Positions 1 to 9,706 are shown, counted from the first letter of the stretch. The stretch is 64,000 nt of DNA from Curtobacterium sp. MCLR17_007 (GCF_003234655.2 NZ_CP126271.1:1736001-1800000), one strand, 5' to 3'. Notes: a model not told the origin generated them from the letters alone. Made by a program: numbers and translations.

Positions 1-87
1 TCGGAGTACGGCCGGGACCTCGGGGAGCGGGAGTGGGAGCACGACGGACGGCCCACCGGCCGTCTTCGGCGCCCACCAGTCATGCAT
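1..87 (-). CDS. Partial N-terminus of an unidentified protein
   Basis: Reading left from an ATG at 87 gives 29 codons to the window edge (MHDWWAPKTAGG..., then a Pro/Leu/Val-rich stretch). Third codon positions are mostly G or C, as in real genes here. The strong hairpin at 135-176 lies just upstream and would insulate it from fadB. There is too little protein to identify a family, and no clear ribosome binding site, so this is a tentative call. Confidence 0.4.
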   Translation of the reverse strand, partial: MHDWWAPKTAGGPSVVLPLPLPEVPAVLR

Positions 88-134
88 GGCTCGAAGCGAC
101 GCCCGGACAGAGCCCCCGCCGCACTGCACCGTCG

Positions 135-176
135 AACGGACACAGCACCACGGGAATCCGTGGTGCTGTGTCCGTT
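135..176. terminator. Perfect 19-bp hairpin downstream of fadB
   Basis: Two 19-base arms (135-153 and 158-176) pair perfectly around a GAAT loop. The hairpin sits 27 bases past the fadB stop. There is no T-run, which is usual for hairpins in GC-rich actinobacteria, so it is called a terminator by position and stem strength. Confidence 0.75.
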
Positions 177-202
177 GCGCGATGTGGTGGCCCGCCGGGC
201 GG

Positions 203-2341
203 CTAGCGCGAGGCGGGGCCGACGATCGCCGGGTCGTGGAACGTGCCGCCGAAGACACGCTCGGACGCTCCACTACGGTCGAGGTAGGGGCTGATGCCAC
301 CGGCCTGGAACGGGTACCCGGCGCCGAGGATGAGCCCGAGGTCGATCTCCTCGACGTGCTGGACGACCTGGTCCTCGAGCATGCGGTGCACCTCGTCGGC
401 CAGGGCGTCCTCGAAGCGCTGCTGCATGGTCGCAGCGTCGACCGGTGAGGCGTCCTTCTTCGCCGGTGCGACGAGCTTGACGGCTGCCGGGTCGTAGCCG
501 GTGACCGTGCCCTTCTTGTCGCGGGTCAGGATCGTGCCGTGCTCGGCGATGCGCTTGAGTCCGTCGCCCGGGTAGAAGCGCTCGGGCCAGGCCGCGTGGT
601 GGGAGTCGAGCACGTGCGCGCCGACCGGGAGCCCGACGAGTTCGAGCAGCTCGAAGGGCGACATCGGCAGACCGAGCGGCTGCGCGCCGGCGGCGACGAC
701 GTCGAACGGGGTGCCCTGCTCGACCCCGCGCATCGCCTCGCCGAGCACACGGGCGAGGACCCGGTTGACGACGAAGCCCGGCTGGTCGGCCGTGACGATC
801 GCCGTCTTCTTGAGGGTCTTCGCGACGGCCAACGCGGTCGCGACGGCCTCGTCCGAGGTCTCCTCGGCGCGCACGACCTCGACCAGCGGCATCACGGCCA
901 CGGGGTTGAAGAAGTGGAACCCGACCAGGCGCTCCGGGTTCGTCAGCACGGACGCCATCTCGTCGACGGACAGCGACGATGTGTTCGTGGCGAGGATCGC
1001 GTCAGGCGCGATGACCTGCTCGATCTTCCGGAGGACGTCCTGCTTGACGCCCATCTCCTCGAAGACCGCCTCGATCACCCAGTCCGCGTCGGAGAAGGCG
1101 TCGTACGACACCGAACCGCTGACCAGCGCCGTGATGCGGTTCGCGTCGTCCGGGGACACGCGGCCCTTCTCGAGCAGCTTCGCGACCTCGCCGCGGATGC
1201 GCGCGACACCGGCATCGACGCGGGACTGGTCGACGTCGGTGATGACCACGGGGACACCGAGTCGTCGGGCGAACAGCAGCGCGAACTGCGACGCCATCAG
1301 CCCGGCGCCGAGCACACCGACCTTCGTGATCTTCTTCGCGTCGACGCCCTCAGGGGCCCCGACCGGACGCTTGGCCCGCTTCTGCACCAGGTCGAACGCG
1401 TACATCGAGGCGGCGAACTGGTCACCCGAGAGCAGGTCGGCCAGGGCGTCGTCCTCACCGGCGAACCGCTCGTCGAGCGACCCCGACTTGGCGGCTGCCA
1501 CCAGGTCGAGCGCGCGGAACGGCGACTTCGGGACGGTGCCGATCTTCGACGCGACCTGCGACCGCGCGACCTTGACGACCGTGCCCCATGCGGCCTTCTC
1601 GAGCATGCCGGGCTCGTTCTTCCGGACGACCTTCGTCCGGCCGGACACGACGCCGTCGGCCCAGGCGACCGCAGACGGCAGGAACGTCACCGACGGGATG
1701 AGCGCGTCGCCGATGCCCAGGTCGACCGCTGCGCGCCCGTCCATCAGGCGGTTGTTCTTGAGCGGGTTCTCGACGATGACGCGGAGCGCCTTCTCGGGGC
1801 CGATCAGGCGGGGGAGCAGGGTGGCCCCGCCCCAGCCGGGGATGATGCCGAGGAACACCTCGGGCAGACCGATGCCCTGCGCGGCTGACGAGAAGACGCG
1901 GTAGGTGCAGTGCAGCCCGACCTCGAGCCCGCCGCCGAGTGCGATGCCGTTGATGAACGCGAAGGACGGGACGCCCAGGTCGCTGAACTTGCGGAGCGTT
2001 GCGTGGCCGAGTGCTGCCAGGTCGTGCGCGACCTCGCGCGACGGCACGGACGCGGCCTGGGACAGGTCGGCGCCGGCGGCGAAGCAGTACTCCTTGCCGG
2101 TGACCGCGACGGCCTGGACGGTGCCGTTCGCCGCTTCGGTCTGCAGGGTGTCGAGCACCCCGGAGAGCTCGATGAGCGTGCGCGGGCCGAGGGTCGAAGG
2201 GCGTTTGAAGTCCTTGCCGTTGTCGAGCGTGATGAGCGCGAGGGTGCCGCCGGAGGGCAGCGCGACGTGCTTGACGTAGGAGTGGGTGACGACCTCGTCC
2301 TCGGAGAGTGCGAGCAGCTGGTCGTTGTCGACGAGGGTCAT
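203..2341 (-). CDS. fadB: Fatty acid oxidation multienzyme: enoyl-CoA hydratase / 3-hydroxyacyl-CoA dehydrogenase
   Basis: A 712-aa bifunctional beta-oxidation enzyme that hydrates 2-enoyl-CoA and oxidises the L-3-hydroxyacyl-CoA with NAD. The N-terminal crotonase half shows AAGADLSQ (oxyanion-hole loop) and GGGLEVGLHC. The dehydrogenase half has the Rossmann motif GVLGAGLMASQ, the ATNTSSLSV segment and the substrate-loop HFFNPV motif with the conserved histidine. ATG at 2341 is chosen because it lies 2 bases after the fadA stop, matching the fadA-fadB operon; reading further upstream only overlays fadA out of frame. It acts with the thiolase just upstream. Confidence 0.93.
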   Translation of the reverse strand: MTLVDNDQLLALSEDEVVTHSYVKHVALPSGGTLALITLDNGKDFKRPSTLGPRTLIELSGVLDTLQTEAANGTVQAVAVTGKEYCFAAGADLSQAASVPSREVAHDLAALGHATLRKFSDLGVPSFAFINGIALGGGLEVGLHCTYRVFSSAAQGIGLPEVFLGIIPGWGGATLLPRLIGPEKALRVIVENPLKNNRLMDGRAAVDLGIGDALIPSVTFLPSAVAWADGVVSGRTKVVRKNEPGMLEKAAWGTVVKVARSQVASKIGTVPKSPFRALDLVAAAKSGSLDERFAGEDDALADLLSGDQFAASMYAFDLVQKRAKRPVGAPEGVDAKKITKVGVLGAGLMASQFALLFARRLGVPVVITDVDQSRVDAGVARIRGEVAKLLEKGRVSPDDANRITALVSGSVSYDAFSDADWVIEAVFEEMGVKQDVLRKIEQVIAPDAILATNTSSLSVDEMASVLTNPERLVGFHFFNPVAVMPLVEVVRAEETSDEAVATALAVAKTLKKTAIVTADQPGFVVNRVLARVLGEAMRGVEQGTPFDVVAAGAQPLGLPMSPFELLELVGLPVGAHVLDSHHAAWPERFYPGDGLKRIAEHGTILTRDKKGTVTGYDPAAVKLVAPAKKDASPVDAATMQQRFEDALADEVHRMLEDQVVQHVEEIDLGLILGAGYPFQAGGISPYLDRSGASERVFGGTFHDPAIVGPASR

Positions 2342-2343
2342 GG

Positions 2344-3576
2344 TCAGGCCGCCTTCCGTGCCGCGGACTTGCTGAACGACGGGTTCTCCCAGATGACGGT
2401 GCCGCCCTGCCCCAGACCGATGCACATCGTGGTGATGCCGTACTTGACGTCGGGACGCTCGGCGAACTGCGCCGCGAGCTGGTTCATCAGGCGGACACCG
2501 CTGGACGCCAGCGGGTGCCCGACGGCGATCGCGCCGCCCCAGGCGTTGACGTTCGGGGAGTCCTGCGCGATGCCGTAGTTGTCGAGGAAGGCGAGCACCT
2601 GCACGGCGAACGCCTCGTTGATCTCGAAGAGGCCGATGTCGTCGATCGACAGACCGGCCTTCGACAGCGCCTTGTCGGTGGCGGGGACCGGGCCCACGCC
2701 CATCACCTCGGGCTCGACGCCGGCGAAGGCGAACGAGACCATGCGCATCTTCGTCGGCAGGCCGTGCTGCTTCGCACCGTCCTCCGACGCGAGCAGGCTC
2801 ATCGTCGCGCCGTCGTTGAGGCCCGCTGCGTTGCCGGCGGTGACCCGTCCGTGGGGCCGGAAGGGCGTCTTCAACGCGGCCAGGGCCTCCAGGGTGGTGC
2901 CGGGGCGCGGCGGCTCGTCGGCCGACACGATGTCCCAGCCCGCTCCGGTGTTGACCTCGACCGGGACGACGTCCGGCTGCAGCTTGCCGGCGCCCCAGGC
3001 GGCGGCGTAGCGCTGCTGGGACTGCACGGCGAAGGCGTCCGTGCGGTCCTTCGTGATGGCGGGGAAGCGGTCGTGCAGGCGCTCGGCGGTGTTGCCCATC
3101 ACGAGCGCGTCGGGAGCGACCATGCGCTCCGCGACGAAGCGCGGGTTCGGGTCGGCGTTGAAGCCCATCGGGTGGCGCCCCATGTGCTCGACCCCGCCGG
3201 CGATCGCGATGTCTGCGGCGCCGAAGGCGATGGCACCCGCCAGCGTCGTGACGCTGGTCATGGCGCCGGCACACATGCGGTCGATGGCGTAGCCCGGGAC
3301 GGACTTCGGCAGACCGGCGAGCATGCCCACCGTGCGACCGAGCGTCAGGCCCTGGTCGCCCTGCTGGGTCGTCGCGGCGACCGCGACGTCGTCAACGGCG
3401 GCACCGTCGAGCGAGCTGTTCCGGTCGAGCAGGCCACGCATCGCGTGCACGGCGAGGTCGTCGGCGCGGGTCCGCCAGAACACCCCCTTCTCCCCGGCGC
3501 GTCCGAACGGTGTCCGCACGCCGTCGACGAAGACGACGTCTGATGCCTTTGGCAAAGCTGGCCTCCACAGATCCAC
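2344..3576 (-). CDS. fadA: Acetyl-CoA acyltransferase (3-ketoacyl-CoA thiolase)
   Basis: A 410-aa thiolase that cleaves 3-ketoacyl-CoA to acetyl-CoA and a shortened acyl-CoA in the last step of beta-oxidation. The acylated cysteine is in RMCAGAMTS (about C102), the catalytic histidine in GGAIAVGHPLASSG, and the second cysteine in TTMCIGLGQGG. Length is normal for the family. It is the first gene of a two-gene operon with fadB. The first few residues before ASDVVFVDGVRTPFG vary in the family, so a start a few codons downstream is possible. Confidence 0.93.
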   Translation of the reverse strand: MDLWRPALPKASDVVFVDGVRTPFGRAGEKGVFWRTRADDLAVHAMRGLLDRNSSLDGAAVDDVAVAATTQQGDQGLTLGRTVGMLAGLPKSVPGYAIDRMCAGAMTSVTTLAGAIAFGAADIAIAGGVEHMGRHPMGFNADPNPRFVAERMVAPDALVMGNTAERLHDRFPAITKDRTDAFAVQSQQRYAAAWGAGKLQPDVVPVEVNTGAGWDIVSADEPPRPGTTLEALAALKTPFRPHGRVTAGNAAGLNDGATMSLLASEDGAKQHGLPTKMRMVSFAFAGVEPEVMGVGPVPATDKALSKAGLSIDDIGLFEINEAFAVQVLAFLDNYGIAQDSPNVNAWGGAIAVGHPLASSGVRLMNQLAAQFAERPDVKYGITTMCIGLGQGGTVIWENPSFSKSAARKAA

Positions 3577-3688
3577 ATCGATCGAGCCGGGGCGACAGGT
3601 GCGCTCCGACCCTGGTCGGGGCGTACCCCGACGACGGTCCCGACGCTATGCCCCCGGGCTGAGGGCATGCACCTCGGTTGGTCGGTTC

Positions 3689-5137
3689 CTACGACGTGGC
3701 CGGACCCTCGGCCGCGTCGTCCTGTCCTTCTGCCACAACGGGGGAACGGTCGTCCTCGCCGGTGGGAGCGGTCCCGCGCGTGGCAGCGGCGAACGCGTCG
3801 GCGATCACGCCGGCCGTCGACTCGACCTGCCAGGGACGGGCGTCGAGCGCGACGAGCGCCGCTCCGACCGAGGCTGCGTCGACGGACGCCGGCGGCTCCC
3901 ACGCGATCGACCGGAGCGTGTCCGGGGTGAGCAGGTTCTCGAGGGGGATGTCCAGGTCCTCGGACACCGCCGTCACGGCTGCCCGGGCGGCCTTGTAGCG
4001 GCGGTCGGCGGCCGGGTTGCGGTCCGCCCACGCCCGGGGCGGCGGCAGCGTCGGCTCACCCTTGCCGCGGAGCTTCGGCAGGTCGTCGGTCGTGCGGCCC
4101 TCCTCGACGGCGGCCCACCAGCGGTCGAGCTCGGAACGACTCGCGCGCCCGGTGAAGGCCTTGACCGCGGCCAGGTCCTTCCGGGTCTCGGGGGCGGCGG
4201 CGGCCGCGGCGACGATGGCGGCGTCCGGGATGATCCGCCCGGGCGCGATGTCGGTCTCCTGGGCGAACGCGTCCCGGGCCGTCCAGAGCGCGCGGGCGAT
4301 CGCCAGCGCCCGGGTCCCGCGCAGCGCGTGCATCCCGGACAGCCGGCGCCACGGCTCGGCGCGCGGGGGCTTCGGCGCGCGGTGGAGCACGGCGTCGAAC
4401 TCCTGCGCGGCGATCTCGGACTTGCCCGCCTCGTCGAGCACCGCTGCCAGGGCGTCCCGCAGGTCGGGCAGGAGCTCGACGTCGAGAGCGGCGTAGACGA
4501 GCCAGGACTGGGGGAGCGGTCGGGTCGACCAGTCGGCGGCGGAGTGCGCCTTGGCGAGGGTGATGCCGAGCAGCTGCTCGACGACGGCACCGAGGCCGAC
4601 CCGCGGGAAGCCAGCGATGCGCGCGCCGAGCTCGGTGTCGAAGATGCGGGTCGGGACCAGTCCGACCTCGCGGAGGCACGGCAGGTCCTGGGACGCGGCG
4701 TGGAACAGCCACTCCTCGTCGACGATCGCGTCCTGCAGCTCCTGGAAGGAACCGATCGCGATGGGGTCGAGGAGGAAGGCGCCGGCGCCGCGGCGGAAGA
4801 CCTGGATGAGGTAGGCGCGCTGCGAGTACCGGTAGCCGCTGGCGCGCTCGGCGTCGACGGCGACCGGGCCGTGCCCCGCGGCGATCGCGGCCACGGCAGC
4901 CAGGAAGTCAGAGCGGTCCTCGATGACCTTGACGGCATCGTGCCCCGCCTCGAACGACGGCACCGCAGCCGGCGCCGCAGTCTCGGTGGGCATGGGCGCG
5001 GGTGCCGCTGCCGAGACCGGGGCCGGGTTCTCCGCCGACGCCGCGGCACCAGCGGCCGTCCGTCGCGCAGCCGCGGCCGCGGCGGCGGCCTCCGCTGCCG
5101 CCGGCGGCACCGCGAAGGGGTTGTTCGGGTCAGTCAC
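3689..5137 (-). CDS. rnd: RNase D-like 3'-5' exonuclease with HRDC domain
   Basis: A 482-aa protein. After a poly-Ala N-terminus (about residues 13-60) comes a DEDD exonuclease domain: the first Asp/Glu pair is D95 and E97 in VAVDAERASG, then SQDLPCL, then YAALDVELL with the last Asp. A helical HRDC region follows (around residues 280-360). Family members trim RNA 3' ends. The GTG start at 5137 overlaps the end of the DUF3000 gene by 8 bases, so the two are probably translationally coupled, a pairing common in actinobacteria. Confidence 0.87.
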   Translation of the reverse strand: MTDPNNPFAVPPAAAEAAAAAAAARRTAAGAAASAENPAPVSAAAPAPMPTETAAPAAVPSFEAGHDAVKVIEDRSDFLAAVAAIAAGHGPVAVDAERASGYRYSQRAYLIQVFRRGAGAFLLDPIAIGSFQELQDAIVDEEWLFHAASQDLPCLREVGLVPTRIFDTELGARIAGFPRVGLGAVVEQLLGITLAKAHSAADWSTRPLPQSWLVYAALDVELLPDLRDALAAVLDEAGKSEIAAQEFDAVLHRAPKPPRAEPWRRLSGMHALRGTRALAIARALWTARDAFAQETDIAPGRIIPDAAIVAAAAAAPETRKDLAAVKAFTGRASRSELDRWWAAVEEGRTTDDLPKLRGKGEPTLPPPRAWADRNPAADRRYKAARAAVTAVSEDLDIPLENLLTPDTLRSIAWEPPASVDAASVGAALVALDARPWQVESTAGVIADAFAAATRGTAPTGEDDRSPVVAEGQDDAAEGPATS

Positions 5138-5714
5138 GGGCGAGCCTCCTGGGGCCGAGCAGCGTCACGCCGTCCGACGACGGCGGCAGCCCGGCGAGCA
5201 TGGTGACGATCTCCTCCCATGCCTCGACGTGCGCGACGAGGCCGGTGCCGCGCGGCGTCCACGACGCCCGGAGCTCGAGCTGTGCGCCGTCGCCCTGCGC
5301 CGCGAGCTCGCCGTAGCCGCGGGAGATGATCTTGGTTGCGGTGCCCGAGGCCCGGTCGTACTCGGCGCCGTTCGCCGCGAGGGCGTCCACGAGCCAGCTC
5401 CACGTCACGTCGGCGACGAACTCGTCGACACCGATCTCCGGTTCGAGGGGTGCCTGCGCGAAGGTCACGATGCGGAACGCGCCCGCCCAGCCCTCGGGCT
5501 CGGACGGGTCGTACAGCGCGATGAACCGCCCGGTGCCGAGGTCGGAGTCGACGCCGTGCTCGACGCCGGACACGTCCGCCGCGAGGGCGATCGAGAACGG
5601 CGCCAAACGAGACGGCGAGGGGATCTCGGTGACCGTCGTCTCGGCGCGGGTCCCGCCCGCCGCGACGTAGGCGCGGAGCTGCGCGAACGCGTCGGGCTCA
5701 GGGGTTTCGGACAC
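5130..5714 (-). CDS. DUF3000 family protein
   Basis: A 194-aa soluble protein recognisable as DUF3000 from its pattern (APFSIALAADV, RFIALYDPSEPEGW, VTWSWLVDAL, RASWTP, HVEAWEEIVTMLAGLPP). Its function is unknown. The GTG start at 5714 leaves only 23 bases to the divergent hydrolase start, so the two promoters must overlap. The stop overlaps rnd by 8 bases. Confidence 0.85.
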   Translation of the reverse strand: MSETPEPDAFAQLRAYVAAGGTRAETTVTEIPSPSRLAPFSIALAADVSGVEHGVDSDLGTGRFIALYDPSEPEGWAGAFRIVTFAQAPLEPEIGVDEFVADVTWSWLVDALAANGAEYDRASGTATKIISRGYGELAAQGDGAQLELRASWTPRGTGLVAHVEAWEEIVTMLAGLPPSSDGVTLLGPRRLARD

Positions 5715-5737
5715 GGATGCAGACTAGGCTCCGCAGC

Positions 5738-6961
5738 ATGTCCCGTTCCGCGCGACCCGCCGAGGACGTGGTGCAGGACACCGCACGCTCCGCCGGCCTG
5801 GTCGCCCTGGGCGCCGGTCTGGCCGCTGCCGTCGTCGGCACCGCCGTCGTGGGCGGCTTCGTCGCCGCGATCGCCCGCATGGTCGTCACCCCGGACCGCA
5901 AACGCGCCGAACGCGTGCCGATCATGGCCGTCGACCTGCAGCAGGGGACGGTGACGCTCGAGCGCACGCCCGACACCGAGCTGCAGGGCCGCTACAGCCT
6001 GTGGTTCGGCGGCGGCACCGGGCACATGCGCGTCGGCGACGTCCTCGAGTCCACGACGGCGACCGTCACCCGCCGGATCATCGCCGTCGACGCCGGCGAC
6101 CCCACCACGGCACGCCGCGGACGCTGGGGCGGCTGGTTCTACCTGACGCCCGGTGAGCTCGACGTGCCGGTCGAGGACATCGACGTCCCGACACCGAACG
6201 GCCCCGCGCCGGCCTGGGTCGTCCGCGCCGACGACCCGGCGGCGCCGTGGGCCGTCCTGGTGCACGGCCGCGGCGTCACGCGCGCCGAGACCATCCGTGC
6301 CGTGCCGGTGTTCCGCGCAGCCGGGTACTCGGTGCTGCTGGCCTCCTGGCGGAACGACGGCGTCGCCCCGAAGAGCGTCGACGGCCGCTACGGCCTGGGT
6401 TCCACCGAGTGGGAGGACGTGGACGCGGCCCTGCGCTGGGTCGAGGGCCAGGGCGCGACGAGCGTCGTGCTCATGGGCTGGTCGATGGGCGGCGCGGTGG
6501 TCCTGCAGACGCTCGTCCGCTCACCGCTCGCGCACCTGGTGGACGGCGTGGTGCTCGAGTCGGCGGTGGTCGACTGGCACGCGGTCCTGAAGTCGCAGAG
6601 TCGTGCGCTGCGGCTGCCGCGCGTGGTGCGCAAGGTCGCGCAGCGGGTCCTGCGCACGCCCGTGCTGCACCGGTTGGCCGGGCTGCAGCAGCCCGTCGAC
6701 CTGCGCGAGCTCGACATGGTCGCCCGAGCGAACGAGCTCACGGTGCCGATCCTGTTGCTGCACAGCGACGACGACGGCTTCGTTCCGTCGTCCGCCTCGT
6801 ACGCGCTGGCCGAGGCCCGGCCGGACCTGGTGCGACTCGAGGTCGCGCACGTCGCGCGGCACACCAAGCTCTGGAACCACGACGCCGACTGGTTCGACAC
6901 CCGGATCCTGGCATGGCTGACCGAGGTGGTCCAGCCGCGCGACCAGCGCGCGGCCCGGTAG
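5738..6961 (+). CDS. Membrane-anchored alpha/beta hydrolase
   Basis: A 407-aa protein with an N-terminal membrane segment (LVALGAGLAAAVVGTAVVGG, about residues 18-45) followed by an alpha/beta hydrolase fold. The oxyanion region is VLVHGRGVTR, the nucleophile elbow is GWSMGG, the acid is in LLLHSDDDGFVP, and the histidine is probably in VAHVARHTKLW. Substrate is unknown. ATG 5738 is preferred to ATG 5717, which would crowd the divergent start. Confidence 0.8.
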   Translation: MSRSARPAEDVVQDTARSAGLVALGAGLAAAVVGTAVVGGFVAAIARMVVTPDRKRAERVPIMAVDLQQGTVTLERTPDTELQGRYSLWFGGGTGHMRVGDVLESTTATVTRRIIAVDAGDPTTARRGRWGGWFYLTPGELDVPVEDIDVPTPNGPAPAWVVRADDPAAPWAVLVHGRGVTRAETIRAVPVFRAAGYSVLLASWRNDGVAPKSVDGRYGLGSTEWEDVDAALRWVEGQGATSVVLMGWSMGGAVVLQTLVRSPLAHLVDGVVLESAVVDWHAVLKSQSRALRLPRVVRKVAQRVLRTPVLHRLAGLQQPVDLRELDMVARANELTVPILLLHSDDDGFVPSSASYALAEARPDLVRLEVAHVARHTKLWNHDADWFDTRILAWLTEVVQPRDQRAAR

Positions 6962-6971
6962 TCGTGCCGAC

Positions 6972-7018
6972 ACGAACGGGAGGCCGTGGACACGACGTGT
7001 CCGCGGCCTGCCGTTCGT
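6972..7018. terminator. Hairpin between convergent genes
   Basis: Arms 6972-6993 and 6997-7018 pair over 22 positions with one mismatch and one G-T wobble around a 3-base loop. It lies between the convergent hydrolase and sufE. The core (GAACGGGAGGCCG) resembles the GACGGGAGGC hairpin family seen elsewhere in the window. Confidence 0.7.
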
Positions 7019-7030
7019 CGATGGTGCTGT

Positions 7031-7483
7031 CTACTGCACCGCGACCAGCGCGCGGACCTGCCGCTGCACCCGGCCGAGCATGCCGACCATGCCGCGGATG
7101 CGCAGGGGGCTGACCGCCTCGGACAGCCCGATCGTGAGCGGGTAGTCCGACGGCACCGCGAGGACCTGCTCGACGGTCAGGCCGGACAGGCCCTGCGCCA
7201 GGATCGAGGCGAAGCCGCGCGTCGTCGGCGCTTCGCGCGGGGCGGTGGCGTGCATCCGCACGACGTCGGGGGCGTCGCCGTCCTGTCCGACGGTCACCGT
7301 GATGAAGACGGGGGACTGACATTCCTCGACCCGTTCGAGCTCGTCCTCGTGCCCCTGCAGCCGTTCGGGCAGGGCGGGGAGCTCGTTGGAGAACTCGAGG
7401 AGCAGTTGCAGCCGGTCCTGCTGCGAGAGCTCGAGGAAGTCGTCGCGGATCTCGGCCAGTGTGTCGGGGAGCTCGGTGGTCAT
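7031..7483 (-). CDS. sufE: SufE family sulfur acceptor protein
   Basis: A 150-aa SufE-like protein. The family accepts persulfide sulfur and passes it on for Fe-S cluster assembly. The acceptor cysteine is C55 in EECQSPVF. The ATG at 7483 overlaps the stop of the upstream rhodanese in an ATGA, so the pair is coupled; a longer reading upstream would run inside the rhodanese gene. The rhodanese partner suggests a thiosulfate-derived sulfur relay, which is an inference from the arrangement. Confidence 0.87.
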   Translation of the reverse strand: MTTELPDTLAEIRDDFLELSQQDRLQLLLEFSNELPALPERLQGHEDELERVEECQSPVFITVTVGQDGDAPDVVRMHATAPREAPTTRGFASILAQGLSGLTVEQVLAVPSDYPLTIGLSEAVSPLRIRGMVGMLGRVQRQVRALVAVQ

Positions 7484-8394
7484 CGGGTCGGGATGCTCCC
7501 CGGCTCGGTGCCCTGCACGATCGGGACACGCACGGCGCTGCCCCACTCGGTCCAGGAACCGTCGTAGTTGCGGACGTTCTCGTAGCCGAGCAGGTGCTGC
7601 AGGACGAACCAGGTGTGGCTCGACCGCTCACCGATCCGGCAGTACGCGATGACCTCGTCGGCGTCGCCGATGCCGGCCCCGTCGCGGTAGACCGCGTCGA
7701 GCTCGCTGCGCGACTTGAAGGTGCCGTCCGGGGCGGCCGCGGTGGCCCAGGGGATGTTCACGGCGGACGGGATGTGCCCGCCACGCAGCGCGCCCTCTTC
7801 CGGGTAGTCGGGGGCGGTGGTGCGGTCGCCGCTGTACTCCGGAGCGCTGCGGACGTCGATGAGGGGCTTGCCGAGGTGGGCGAGCACGTCCTCCTTGAAC
7901 GCGCGGACGGGCTCGTCGTGCCGCTCGACCACGGGGTAGTCGGCCGGGGTGACGTCCGGGCGGTCGGTCGTGACGGGCCGGTCCTCGGCGATCCACTTCG
8001 CTCGGCCACCGTCGAGCAGCCGGACGTCCTGGTGTCCGAACAGCGTGAACACCCAGAGCGCGTACGCCGCCCACCAGTTGTTCTTGTCTCCGTAGATGAC
8101 GACGGTCGTGTCGCGGCCGATGCCCTTGCCGCCGACCAGCTGCGCGAAGGCCGCTCCGTCGATGTAGTCGCGCTGCACCGGGTCGTTGAGGTCGGTGTGC
8201 CAGTCGATCTTGACCGCGCCGGGGACGTGCCCGGTCTCGTACAGCAGGACGTCCTCGTCGGACTCGACGACGACGAGGTCGGCCGTCCCCACGGCGCCGG
8301 CGTCGAGCTGTTCCTGCAACCACGCGGTCGAGACGAGTCGCTCGGGGTGCGCGTAGTCGCGGAAGGTGTCGGACGGGTCGACCGGTGCGGTCAT
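7480..8394 (-). CDS. sseA: Thiosulfate sulfurtransferase (tandem rhodanese)
   Basis: A 304-aa two-domain rhodanese. The N-terminal domain (about 20-140) is inactive and the C-terminal domain (about 170-295) holds the active-site loop [10 protein letters not shown] with nucleophile C252. This loop is typical of actinobacterial CysA/SseA enzymes, which transfer sulfane sulfur from thiosulfate to thiophilic acceptors. The CDS starts at ATG 8394 and ends in a 4-base overlap with sufE. Confidence 0.92.
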   Translation of the reverse strand: MTAPVDPSDTFRDYAHPERLVSTAWLQEQLDAGAVGTADLVVVESDEDVLLYETGHVPGAVKIDWHTDLNDPVQRDYIDGAAFAQLVGGKGIGRDTTVVIYGDKNNWWAAYALWVFTLFGHQDVRLLDGGRAKWIAEDRPVTTDRPDVTPADYPVVERHDEPVRAFKEDVLAHLGKPLIDVRSAPEYSGDRTTAPDYPEEGALRGGHIPSAVNIPWATAAAPDGTFKSRSELDAVYRDGAGIGDADEVIAYCRIGERSSHTWFVLQHLLGYENVRNYDGSWTEWGSAVRVPIVQGTEPGSIPTR

Positions 8395-8524
8395 CGTGTG
8401 CCTCTCTGTGGGTCGTGGCGCCGGACTAGGATCAGTGGTCGGCGTCGGGAGCAACGGTACGCGGAGGTACTGTCACCCCGGTCCAACGTGACCTCGCACG
8501 ACTCCCTTCCCGGAAGGCCCCGCT

Positions 8525-9529
8525 TTGCCCCAGCACCTCGTCGACCGCGACCCGCAGGTGACCCCGGCGCAGATGGCCGCCGCACTCGTGCCGCCGCCGC
8601 AGTTCGCCACGGCGTCGTTCGACTCGTACCGACCCGACGAGGACTACCCCTCGCAGGCGGAGGTCCGCGACGCGGTGGCCGCGTTCGTCACGGCCCGAAC
8701 CGAGCCGGCGAAGCGCGGGCTCTTCGGTCGCCGTCGGTCCGCAGCGGCATCGGACACGCCCACCACCTCCGGGGTGTACCTGGACGGCGGGTTCGGTGTC
8801 GGAAAGACCCACCTGCTCGCCGCGGCGTACCACGCGGCGACCGGGCGCAAGACGTTCGGCACCTTCATCGAGTACACCGCGCTCGTCGGGGCGCTCGGCT
8901 TCCAGGGCACGGTGGACCTGCTGCGCGGGACGGCACTCGTCTGCATCGACGAGTTCGAGCTCGACGACCCCGGCGACACGATGGTCATGACGCGGCTCAT
9001 CAAGGAGCTCAGCGAGACCGGGACGCGCTTCGCCGCCACGTCGAACACACCGCCAGGGGCACTGGGTGAGGGACGCTTCGCCGCGCAGGACTTCCTGCGC
9101 GAGATCCAGGCGATGTCCGACCGCTTCGACACGATGCGGATCGACGGGCTCGACTACCGCCGGCGCGCGGTGGACGAGTCCGCCCGGGTCGTCGACGACG
9201 TGCCGGGGTCGCTGCCCGACGGGCAGGTCACGCTCGACGACTTCCGCGCCGTGGTCGCGCACCTGGCGTCGGTGCACCCGTCGAAGTACGTCGCGCTGGT
9301 CGAGGGCCTCGACGCGGTCGGGCTGACCGACGTGCAGCCGTTCACCGACCAGACCGACGCGCTGCGCTGGGTGGCGCTCGTCGACCGGCTGTACGACGGA
9401 CAGGTGCGCATCGTCGCCTCGGGGTCGCCGCTCGACCGGGTGTACCCGGACGTGATGCTCGAGGGCGGGTACCGGAAGAAGTACCTGCGTGCCGCGAGCC
9501 GCGTCGTCGCGCTGAGCCGGGCCTCCTGA
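8525..9529 (+). CDS. zapE: AFG1/ZapE-type AAA ATPase
   Basis: A 334-aa P-loop ATPase of the AFG1/ZapE family. Walker A is GGFGVGKT (residues 88-95), Walker B is LVCIDEFELDD, and sensor-like ATSNTPP and the C-terminal SRVVALSRAS motif follow. ZapE in other bacteria is a cell-division-associated ATPase; here only the family is certain. The start is a TTG at 8525; ATG 8572 would remove 16 residues. It is divergent from sseA across a 130-base promoter region. Confidence 0.85.
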   Translation: MPQHLVDRDPQVTPAQMAAALVPPPQFATASFDSYRPDEDYPSQAEVRDAVAAFVTARTEPAKRGLFGRRRSAAASDTPTTSGVYLDGGFGVGKTHLLAAAYHAATGRKTFGTFIEYTALVGALGFQGTVDLLRGTALVCIDEFELDDPGDTMVMTRLIKELSETGTRFAATSNTPPGALGEGRFAAQDFLREIQAMSDRFDTMRIDGLDYRRRAVDESARVVDDVPGSLPDGQVTLDDFRAVVAHLASVHPSKYVALVEGLDAVGLTDVQPFTDQTDALRWVALVDRLYDGQVRIVASGSPLDRVYPDVMLEGGYRKKYLRAASRVVALSRAS

Positions 9530-9569
9530 CCGCCCCTGCCGGCCGCACACGGCCGGTCCGGACCGCGCG

Positions 9570-9616
9570 GTAACACACTGTTCACACGGCGGGCCGTCGC
9601 GTTACACCCGCGAAAC
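9570..9616 (+). promoter_or_regulatory. Putative GlnR-type nitrogen control sites
   Basis: GTTAC at 9601-9605, six bases, then GAAAC at 9612-9616 matches the actinobacterial GlnR box (GTnAC-n6-GAAAC). A weaker pair, GTAAC-n6-TTCAC, lies at 9570-9585, 31 bases (three helical turns) upstream. Both sit 90-140 bases before amtB, a classic GlnR target. The match is by eye. Confidence 0.55.
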
Positions 9617-9706
9617 ACGGCGTGCTCCGTCGTGAAACCTCACGTCGCCAGACTCGGTTCCACCCGAGGCGGTCCACGAACCGCCTGTGCAACCGAGAGG
9701 TGAGAC

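Noticed and set aside
203..3274. A fused thiolase-length extension of FadB
   Set aside because: The extension lies out of frame over fadA, which has a complete thiolase in its own frame.
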